Source of the DNA: Teichococcus coralli
Lineage (GTDB): Bacteria > Pseudomonadota > Alphaproteobacteria > Acetobacterales > Acetobacteraceae
Length of the DNA: 47,633 nucleotides
Direction: 5' to 3'
Assembly (NCBI RefSeq): GCF_009829925.1
Contig: NZ_SNVJ01000027.1
Location: 1 to 47,633 of the forward strand
Shown here one piece after another: positions 8,510-14,978 of the stretch (the first letter of the stretch is position 1; each line of letters opens with the position of its first letter). The notes beneath the pieces are model-generated. The model did not search any database. It saw nothing but the letters and a program-made list of their open reading frames with translations, and had not been told where the DNA came from. Both the position numbers and the translations under genes were made by a program.

Positions 8510-9079
8510 TTACAGCCGCGGCGGCGGTGTCGCCAGGAATTCGGCGGGCGGCGGCGCGGGCGGGGCGCCCGGATCGGCGGGCAGCGCCGGCGCGGCACCG
8601 GGCGCTTCGCCGGCCGGTCCCGGTGATGGGGCGGCAAGCGGCGCATCCGGGCGCACCCGCGGCGCGGCGGCCAGGCGCGGGGCCGAAGGCGGCCGCAGGG
8701 GGACCCTCCCCGCGCCCTCGACGCCTGCCGGCGGCGCCGGCAGCGGCCCGCCGGGCGTGACCGGCTCCCGGGAGGCGGCGCGGGCGGCGGAGAGGCGGCT
8801 GGTCAGCGCCTCCCGCTCGGAGGGAGAGCCCCGCGGCGGGGCCGGCGGCACCGAGGCGAGGTTGGGATAGGGCTCGCCGGAGCCCGGCGGCGGCGGGCGC
8901 CCATCCAGGGGCGTGCCGAAGGCGCGGTCGAGGAAACGGCCCGGCGCCTCGGCCGCGCCGACACAGCCGGCCAGCAGAAACAATGCGCCGAGCGCCAGGC
9001 CGCAACGCGCCGCCTCGGCTTGAAGCCCCAAGGGCCGGGCTTTACCTTGTCGAGTGCCTCGACCGGCGCGCTGTTCCAT
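8510..9079 (-). CDS. Pro/Ala-rich lipoprotein of unknown function
   Basis: A 189-residue protein. After a basic N-terminal region comes a hydrophobic stretch ending in lipobox LAGC (Cys near residue 39). The mature part is disordered and rich in Pro, Ala and Gly, with one conserved-looking core (GEPYPNLASVPPAPP, then SEREALTSRLSAARA). Such short YPNLASVPP segments recur in alphaproteobacterial envelope lipoproteins of unknown role. It is divergent from phaC. The long n-region leaves the start uncertain. Confidence 0.65.
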   Translation of the reverse strand: MEQRAGRGTRQGKARPLGLQAEAARCGLALGALFLLAGCVGAAEAPGRFLDRAFGTPLDGRPPPPGSGEPYPNLASVPPAPPRGSPSEREALTSRLSAARAASREPVTPGGPLPAPPAGVEGAGRVPLRPPSAPRLAAAPRVRPDAPLAAPSPGPAGEAPGAAPALPADPGAPPAPPPAEFLATPPPRL

Positions 9080-9221
9080 GGTCCGTCCTCTTCTCGCCCG
9101 CTCAGGCTCTCGCCCGCTCAGGGCATTAGCCCGAAAGCCGGGCCGGGCGGAAGGTCGCCGTCACGGATCGGGCAGTGCGGCTCGGGGGCAACAAGCAGGC
9201 GCCGCAGGCGCGGAGGGACGC

Positions 9222-11045
9222 ATGACCACGGACGACACGCCCCCGGATGCCGGTGCATTCCGCCTGCCCGACCCGAACCTGGTCTCCCGCACCATGGCAG
9301 ACGTGGCCGAGCGCGGGCAGCGCATCGTGGCCGACTTCCTGAAGCGCCAGGCCCAGACCGGACCGGACGGCAGCCCCGCCGGCGCCGACCCGATGCAGAT
9401 CGGCACCGCCTTCATGGACATGGCCGCGCGGCTGATGGCCAACCCGGCGCGGCTGGTGGAGGCGCAGCTCGGCTTCTGGCAAGATTACCTGACGCTCTGG
9501 CAGAACACCGCGCGCCGCATGTGGGGCGACGAGGAAGTGAAGCCCGTCATCGCCGAGGACCCGAAGGATCGCCGCTTCAAGGACGATTCCTGGCGCGAGA
9601 ACGAGGTCTTCGACTTCATCAAGCAGTCCTACCTTCTTTCGGCGCGCTACTTCACCAACGTCGCGCGCGCCGCCGAGGACCTCGACCCCAAGACGGCGCA
9701 GAAGGTCGACTTCTACACCCGGCAGTTCGTGGACGCGATGAGCCCCTCGAACTTCCTGATGACCAACCCCGAGGTGCTGCGCAAGACGGCCGAGACCGGC
9801 GGCGAGAACCTGCTGCGCGGGCTGCAGAACCTGCTGTCCGACCTGGAGCGCGGCAAGGGCAAGCTGCGCATCCGCATGACGGACGAGACCAAGTTCCGCA
9901 TCGGCGAGAACATTGCCGTCACGCCAGGCAAGGTGGTCTACCAGAACGCGCTGATGCAGCTCATCCAGTACGCGCCCGCCACCGAGAAGGTGCTGAAGCG
10001 GCCGCTGCTGATCATCCCGCCCTGGATCAACAAGTTCTACATCCTCGACCTCCGTCCGAAGAACAGCTTCATCCGCTGGGCGGTGGCGCAGGGCCACACC
10101 GTCTTCGTCGTCTCCTGGGTGAACCCGGACGAGACGCTCGCGCAGAAGAGCTTCGAGGACTACATGCTCGAAGGCCCCTACGCGGCGCTGGACGCCATCC
10201 AGAAGGCGACCGGCGAGAAGGGTGTCAATGTCATCGGCTACTGCCTGGGCGGCACGCTGCTGGCCTGCACGCTGGCGCACATGGCGGCGAAGCGCGACAC
10301 GCGCGTCAAGTCCGCCACCTTCTTCACCACCATGGTGGACTTCGCCGAGGCGGGCGAGCTGTCGGTGTTCATTGACGAGGAGCAGCTGAGGTCGCTCGAG
10401 GAGCGGATGCAGCGGCGCGGCTATCTCGAGGGGCATGAGATGGCCACCACCTTCAACATGCTGCGCGCCAACGACCTGATCTGGTCCTTCGTGGTGCAGA
10501 ACTACCTTCTCGGGCAGGAACCCTTCCCCTTCGACCTGCTGTACTGGAACGACGACAGCACGCGCATGCCGGCGGCGATGCACAGCTTCTACCTGCGCCG
10601 CATGTACCAGCAGAACGACCTGGTGAAGCCCGGCGCCGTCACGCTCGCCGGCGTGCCGCTCGACGTGCGCAAGATCAAGGTGCCGTCCTACTTCCTCTCG
10701 ACGCGGGAGGACCACATCGCGCCCTGGAAGAGCACCTACCGCGCGACGCAGCTCTTCCAGGGGCCGGTGCGCTTCGTGCTGGCGGCCTCGGGGCATATCG
10801 CCGGCGTCGCCAACCCGCCGGACTCCGGCAAGTACAGCCACTGGGTTTCGGAAGAGGCGCCGCCGGAAGCGGAGGCCTGGTTCGCCGGCGCCACGGAGAT
10901 GGCCGGCTCCTGGTGGCCGGACTGGCACCGCTGGGTCAGCGGCCTCGACAGGACGCTGGTGCCGGCGCGCCAGCCGGGCAGCGCCGCGCTGCCCGCGATC
11001 GAGGACGCGCCAGGCAGCTACGTGCGGGTCATGGCCAGCGACTGA
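9222..11045 (+). CDS. phaC: Class I poly(3-hydroxyalkanoate) synthase
   Basis: A 607-residue PhaC that polymerises (R)-3-hydroxyacyl-CoA into carbon-storage granules. The N-terminal PhaC domain (NFLMTNPEVL) precedes an alpha/beta-hydrolase core with the lipase-like box GYCLGG. The catalytic triad is visible as Cys341, Asp497 (in EDHIAPW) and His525 (in ASGHIAG). The start follows GGAGGGACGC. The frame stays open upstream to 9054, but that part overlaps the promoter region and is not PhaC-like. No phaA, phaB or phasin gene is adjacent. Confidence 0.97.
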   Translation: MTTDDTPPDAGAFRLPDPNLVSRTMADVAERGQRIVADFLKRQAQTGPDGSPAGADPMQIGTAFMDMAARLMANPARLVEAQLGFWQDYLTLWQNTARRMWGDEEVKPVIAEDPKDRRFKDDSWRENEVFDFIKQSYLLSARYFTNVARAAEDLDPKTAQKVDFYTRQFVDAMSPSNFLMTNPEVLRKTAETGGENLLRGLQNLLSDLERGKGKLRIRMTDETKFRIGENIAVTPGKVVYQNALMQLIQYAPATEKVLKRPLLIIPPWINKFYILDLRPKNSFIRWAVAQGHTVFVVSWVNPDETLAQKSFEDYMLEGPYAALDAIQKATGEKGVNVIGYCLGGTLLACTLAHMAAKRDTRVKSATFFTTMVDFAEAGELSVFIDEEQLRSLEERMQRRGYLEGHEMATTFNMLRANDLIWSFVVQNYLLGQEPFPFDLLYWNDDSTRMPAAMHSFYLRRMYQQNDLVKPGAVTLAGVPLDVRKIKVPSYFLSTREDHIAPWKSTYRATQLFQGPVRFVLAASGHIAGVANPPDSGKYSHWVSEEAPPEAEAWFAGATEMAGSWWPDWHRWVSGLDRTLVPARQPGSAALPAIEDAPGSYVRVMASD

Positions 11046-11052
11046 AACGGCA

Positions 11053-11081
11053 AAGGCCGGGAGATCACCTCTCCCGGCCTT
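11053..11081. terminator. Stem-loop between convergent phaC and the helicase gene
   Basis: A perfect 12-bp inverted repeat (AAGGCCGGGAGA / TCTCCCGGCCTT) with a 5-base loop begins 8 bases after the phaC stop. It can fold on either strand. The flanking T-run is weak. Confidence 0.75.
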
Positions 11082-11089
11082 GCCTGCCT

Positions 11090-11171
11090 AGCGCGGTTTC
11101 CGCTCGCTTTGGCTCGCTTCAAACGCTCTAGCTACCGATTGGGTGTTTCCACCCGATCGGGATCTGCTTTA
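11090..11171 (-). repeat. Dispersed hairpin repeat, copy A
   Basis: Read on the minus strand it begins with TAAAGCAGATC, where TAA is the stop codon of the helicase gene. A 10-11-bp hairpin with GAAA tetraloop follows (GGGTG-GAAA-CACCC core), then GTTTGAA and GCGAGC...GCGAGCGGAAA-CGCGCT. Copy B at 46840-46943 has the same blocks in the same order. Confidence 0.6.
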
Positions 11172-12503
11172 GCGCCCGCCGTCGCGGAAGTCGGCGTTGC
11201 GCCAGCTGCGGTCCTTGCCTTCCGGCATCGCGCCGCGCTGCGGCATGCCGCCCCGCCCGGCACCCTGCCGGCGCCCGGGCCCCTGGCCCTGCGGCCGGCC
11301 GGCCCCCTGCGGGCGGCCGCCCCGGCCCCGGGGCGCGGGCTTCGGCGCCGCGGTGGCGGCCTCGGCGCGGGCCGCCTCGCTGCGACGGTCCTCGGCGGGA
11401 ATGCGCATGGCGATCAGCTTCTCGACCGCCTTCAGCTTCACCAGCTCGTCCGGCGCGCAGAAGGCGACAGCCTCGCCGCTCGCCCCGGCGCGCGCGGTGC
11501 GGCCGATGCGGTGCACATAGGCCTCCGGCGTATCCGGCAGGTCGAACTGGAAGACATGCGTCACGCCATCGACGTCGATGCCGCGGGAGGCGATGTCGGT
11601 CGCCACCAGGATCGGCGCGCGGCCGTTGCGGAACTCGGCGAGCGCCCGCTCGCGCTGGCCCTGGCTGCGGTCGCCATGGATCGCGTGGGCGTTGATGCCC
11701 TCGGCCACTAGGTGCTTGGCCACGCGGTCGGCGCCGTGCTTGGTGCGCGCGAAGACCAGCGCGCGGCCGATCGCCGGGTCGCGCAGCATCTCGGCGAGCA
11801 GCACGCGCTTGCGGCTGGCGTCGATGTGGATCAGCCGCTGCTCGACGCGCTCGGCGGTGGAGGCCACCGGCGTGACGGAGACCTTGGCCGGGTCCTGCAG
11901 CAGCTCGTTCGCGATCTTGGCGATCTCGGCCGGCATGGTGGCGCTGAAGAACAGCGTCTGACGGTTCTTCGACATCATGCCGGTGAGCCGGCGGATGGCG
12001 GGCCAGAAGCCGCGGTCCAGCATCTGGTCGGCCTCGTCGAGCACCAGCACCTCGACGGTCTGGAGCCGGGCGACACCGGCCTGGACGTGGTCGAGCAGCC
12101 GGCCCGGGGTGGCGACGAGGATGTCCACGCCGCGCGCCAGCGCCTGGATCTGCGGCCGCGCGCCGACGCCGCCGAAAACGACGGTGGAGCTCAGGCCCAT
12201 GTGGCGGCCATAGGCGCGGATGTTGTCATGGATCTGGGACGCCAGCTCGCGCGTCGGAGACAGGATCAGCGCCCGGCAGCCGCCGCGCGGCGCCTGCGCC
12301 CTCCGGGCGGCCAGGTGGTGCAGCAGCGGCAGCGCGAAGGCGGCCGTCTTGCCGGTGCCGGTCTGGGCGATGCCCAGCAGGTCCCGCCCCTGCAGCACCA
12401 GCGGAATCGCCTGGGCCTGGATCGGGGTCGGGGTGGTGTAGCCTTCGTCGGCGAGCGCGCGCAGCAGCGGCTCGGCCAGGCCGAGGGCGTTGAAATCGGT
12501 CAT
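11169..12503 (-). CDS. DEAD-box RNA helicase (RhlE-like)
   Basis: A 444-residue ATP-dependent RNA helicase. All core motifs are visible: Q-motif (PTPIQAQAIPL), Walker A (AQTGTGKT), PTRELA, TPGRLLD, DEAD (VLDEADQMLD), SAT, and the C-terminal TDIASRGIDV and HRIGRTAR. A basic Arg/Gly/Gln-rich tail (PRGRGGRPQGAGRPQG) is typical of RhlE-type RNA-binding extensions. I chose the ATG at 12503 (MTDFNALGL); an ATG at 12512 would add three residues. Sequence further upstream is not helicase-like. It probably acts in ribosome assembly or RNA decay. Confidence 0.95.
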   Translation of the reverse strand: MTDFNALGLAEPLLRALADEGYTTPTPIQAQAIPLVLQGRDLLGIAQTGTGKTAAFALPLLHHLAARRAQAPRGGCRALILSPTRELASQIHDNIRAYGRHMGLSSTVVFGGVGARPQIQALARGVDILVATPGRLLDHVQAGVARLQTVEVLVLDEADQMLDRGFWPAIRRLTGMMSKNRQTLFFSATMPAEIAKIANELLQDPAKVSVTPVASTAERVEQRLIHIDASRKRVLLAEMLRDPAIGRALVFARTKHGADRVAKHLVAEGINAHAIHGDRSQGQRERALAEFRNGRAPILVATDIASRGIDVDGVTHVFQFDLPDTPEAYVHRIGRTARAGASGEAVAFCAPDELVKLKAVEKLIAMRIPAEDRRSEAARAEAATAAPKPAPRGRGGRPQGAGRPQGQGPGRRQGAGRGGMPQRGAMPEGKDRSWRNADFRDGGR

Positions 12504-12837
12504 GGAACACATCCAAGATTCGGCGCCGGCGATGCGGCCGCGCCGTTTGAGGGGCTCAGGACGCCCCGCGTGGATGGGTCGTACCGAAACACAGGGAAAA
12601 GCCGGGGGAATTGCCACCCGGGGCCCTGGCAGGGCTGCCGCCGCTTCGGAGCGGGGCGCGCCTTCACGCAACCAGGGCGCGGCCGGCGGCCCAGAAGGGC
12701 ACCGGCCGCGTTCATATGCGCGCCCGGCGGGCATGACGCAAGTGCGAACGCACGTTGTGCACGCGTCCCTGCCCCGCGAATGCAAAAACGGCCGGGGTGT
12801 CGCCACCCCGGCCGCTCAACATCAGGGGCTCGGGCCG
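12504..12837. other. Intergenic region upstream of the helicase gene
   Basis: It holds the leader/promoter of the minus-strand helicase gene and the hsp20 terminator at 12784-12814. A short hairpin GTGCG-AA-CGCAC (12742-12753) lies between. I see no gene. Confidence 0.6.
12784..12814 (-). terminator. Rho-independent terminator of hsp20
   Basis: An 11-bp perfect GC stem (CGGCCGGGGTG/CACCCCGGCCG, arms 12789-12799 and 12804-12814, loop of 4) is followed, on the minus strand, by TTTTT (12784-12788). It lies 24 bases past the hsp20 stop codon and has the classical intrinsic-terminator form. Confidence 0.9.
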
Positions 12838-13311
12838 TCAGGCGGCGAGCGGCGCGTCCTTCTCGCCCTCCAGCACCGGCTGCGGCCGCGGCTGCGCATT
12901 GGCGATGGCGATGCGGCGAGGCTTCAGGGCCTCGGGCACCTGCCGCTTCAGCGCGACGTGCAGCAGACCGTTGGCAAGCTCGGCGCCCTCGACCTGGATG
13001 TGGTCGGCCAGGACGAAGCGGCGCTCGAAGGCGCGGCCGGCGATGCCGCGGTACAGGAAGCGGCGCTCCTGCTCGGGCTGCTGGCTGGCCTTGCCGGACA
13101 CCAGCAGAACGTTGTCCTGCGCGGTGATCTCCAGGTCCTCCGGCGCGAAGCCGGCCACCGCCATGGTCAGGACGTAGGAGTCCTCGGCGGTCTTCTCGAT
13201 GTTGTAGGGAGGATAGGCGGGGCCGTCCGCCGCGGAGCGGGCGGTATCCATCAACCGCGTCAGGCGGTCGAAGCCGATGGCGGAACGGAACAGCGGATCG
13301 ATAGCGTTCAT
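12838..13311 (-). CDS. Small heat-shock protein, Hsp20/IbpA family
   Basis: A 157-residue alpha-crystallin chaperone that holds unfolding proteins for refolding by DnaK/ClpB. The crystallin domain spans about residues 35-130 (PPYNIEKTAEDSYVLTMAVAG start; GLLHVALKRQVPE end, where family members have the conserved GxLxV motif). The IbpA-type N-terminus (DPLFRSAIGFDRL) is clear. Start ATG 13311 has AAGGAGG upstream, and that site lies in a potential hairpin (13318-13343) that could act as a heat-opened RNA thermometer. It is flanked by intrinsic terminators on both sides, so it is probably monocistronic. Confidence 0.95.
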   Translation of the reverse strand: MNAIDPLFRSAIGFDRLTRLMDTARSAADGPAYPPYNIEKTAEDSYVLTMAVAGFAPEDLEITAQDNVLLVSGKASQQPEQERRFLYRGIAGRAFERRFVLADHIQVEGAELANGLLHVALKRQVPEALKPRRIAIANAQPRPQPVLEGEKDAPLAA

Positions 13312-13317
13312 AGTCCA

Positions 13318-13343
13318 GGAGCCTCCTTGGGCAAGCAAGGTCC
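13318..13343 (-). promoter_or_regulatory. Candidate ROSE-like RNA thermometer of hsp20
   Basis: On the minus strand the leader contains CCTTG-CTTGCC-CAAGG, whose right arm is part of the Shine-Dalgarno AAGGAGG (forward 13322-13328). An extra GGA/TCC pair can extend the stem past a bulge. A TTGCT element facing the Shine-Dalgarno recalls ROSE elements, which control small heat-shock genes in alphaproteobacteria. It is short and imperfect, so this is a proposal. Confidence 0.4.
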
Positions 13344-13454
13344 ATTGTGCTGCGGCCCGGCGCCTGCGGGCCCCCGATTGGGCGACCCTTCGCGACCTGA
13401 CCACACCGGCGGCCCCGACTGTCCGGGCACCGCTGGCGTGTCCTGAAATGGAAA

Positions 13455-13484
13455 GCGCCGCCCCCCTGTTCAAGGGGGCGGCGC
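13455..13484 (-). terminator. Terminator of rpmE
   Basis: A perfect 11-bp stem (GCGCCGCCCCC/GGGGGCGGCGC) with an 8-base loop, 33 bases past the rpmE stop, is followed on the minus strand by TTTCCATTTC. It separates rpmE from hsp20. Confidence 0.8.
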
Positions 13485-13517
13485 CCACTCTGCGCTCGGC
13501 TTTCGCGCGGCCCGGTG

Positions 13518-13748
13518 TCAGGCCTTCTTGCGCGCGCCGATGCCGGCGAACTTCTTGTTGAACTTGGCGATCTGCCCGCCGGTGTCGATGATGCGCTGCT
13601 GGCCGGTCCAGGCCGGGTGGGACTTCGGATCAATGTCCAGACGCAGGGTGTCACCTTCCTTGCCCATGCAGGACTTGGTCTTGTAGGTGGTCCCATCCGT
13701 CATGATGATGGTGATCTCGTGGTAGTCCGGGTGGATGTCGGGCTTCAT
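13518..13748 (-). CDS. rpmE: 50S ribosomal protein L31
   Basis: A 76-residue L31 (MKPDIHPDYHEITIIMTDG start; SHPAWTGQQ segment). It contains a single Cys (KSCMG) and lacks the CxxC zinc-binding pairs, so it is the zinc-independent (C-) type. The ATG at 13748 gives the standard length. Its own terminator follows. Confidence 0.97.
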   Translation of the reverse strand: MKPDIHPDYHEITIIMTDGTTYKTKSCMGKEGDTLRLDIDPKSHPAWTGQQRIIDTGGQIAKFNKKFAGIGARKKA

Positions 13749-13980
13749 GGCGCACTTTTCTCTGCTGGAGCAGCCGATGCCGACCGGCCGCACGGAAGCG
13801 CCGCTTCTAGCCGCCGGGGGCCTGCGGCGCAACAACTGATCCCCTGCACACTCCCGGCCCCCGCTCGCAGGGCAAACCCCCTTCCCCGCCCGGCTGCGAA
13901 CCGCGAGGCAGGCGCCGGACCATGCGGCGGGAAGGCGACGCCTCCGGCAGGGGCTGCGGGCCTGCGCCGGTGGTGGCGGG

Positions 13981-14946
13981 CTATTCGGTGGCCGGGGCGA
14001 AGCGCGTCCAGCCCGGCACCTCCGCCGTCAGGTTGACCTCCCGCCACTTCGGGTGGCGTGGCGGCTGCAGCAGCGCGGGAAACTTGCTCCGGAAGCGCTC
14101 CAGGAAGCGCACCACCTTGGCGTATCGCTCGGTGCCTGGCTTCCAGGCATAGACGGCCAGCACGGCGCCGACCGCGACGGTCTGCACGGCGCCGCTCTCC
14201 GACACCAGGGCGGGGTAATCGGCGTTCCTGATCGTGGCGGGCAGGTAGGTCTCAAGCAGCGCGGGGACGAGGGGCAGCGCCAGCAGGTGGAGGTTGTCCT
14301 CGGCGCGGACGCCGGAGAACAGGCGGGCCGGCTTGCCCGCCACATAGACGAGCGCGGCGATCTCGCCCCGCCGCAGCCGCTCCAGCGCTGTGTCCTGCGG
14401 CGCATGGACCGGCTGCACCTGCACCCCGAGGCCCTCGAAGATGAGCGAAGCCGTCATCGCGGTGCCGCTGCCGCGCAGGTCCATGTTGACGGGCTTGCCG
14501 GCGAGGTCCTCGACGCGCTCGATGTCGCGCCGGGCGAGAACGTGCACCTCCTCGTCATAGAGCTTGGTGACGTACTGCACGAGCTGGCCGACGCCGGGAT
14601 AGAGCCGGTCCCGCGTCGCGGCGGCGAGCACGTCGGACTGCACGATGGCGAGGTCGATCCCGCGCAGGTAGAGCAGGTCGGAGATGTTCTGCAGCGATCC
14701 CTTGCCCAGCACCGGCAGCACGCGCAGGTAGTCGCCCTCGTCGAGAACCGCGGCGAGGTCGGCGGCGATGCGGATATAGGTGCCGTCCACGCCGCCGGAG
14801 ATCACGCCGACCGTGCCGGCATTCGCGTCCCGCGTCATGTCCGCCATGCTGCGACGGGCGCCCTGCGCCATGGCCACAGGGCTGGCCAGCAGGCCCGCCG
14901 CGCCGGCCAGCAGGGCGCCGCGCCGGCCGATGGAAAGCTCCTTCAT
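13981..14946 (-). CDS. TAXI-family TRAP solute-binding protein (orphan)
   Basis: A 321-residue exported protein of the TAXI group of TRAP-transporter binding proteins. The signal peptide carries an Arg pair (SIGRRGALLAGAAGLLASPVA). The family region begins with GVISGGVDGTYIRIAADLA and contains the typical binding-site stretch (LAIVQSDVL, GKPVNMDLRGSGTA). The start at 14946 has GAGAGGGGACGAGG upstream. No DctQM or fused TRAP membrane gene is nearby. It starts 32 bases after the stop of the Sel1-repeat membrane protein and is likely co-transcribed with it, so it may serve as a periplasmic sensor or partner rather than in transport. Confidence 0.85.
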   Translation of the reverse strand: MKELSIGRRGALLAGAAGLLASPVAMAQGARRSMADMTRDANAGTVGVISGGVDGTYIRIAADLAAVLDEGDYLRVLPVLGKGSLQNISDLLYLRGIDLAIVQSDVLAAATRDRLYPGVGQLVQYVTKLYDEEVHVLARRDIERVEDLAGKPVNMDLRGSGTAMTASLIFEGLGVQVQPVHAPQDTALERLRRGEIAALVYVAGKPARLFSGVRAEDNLHLLALPLVPALLETYLPATIRNADYPALVSESGAVQTVAVGAVLAVYAWKPGTERYAKVVRFLERFRSKFPALLQPPRHPKWREVNLTAEVPGWTRFAPATE

Positions 14947-14978
14947 CCTCGTCCCCTCTCCCATGGATGCCGTGCTGC

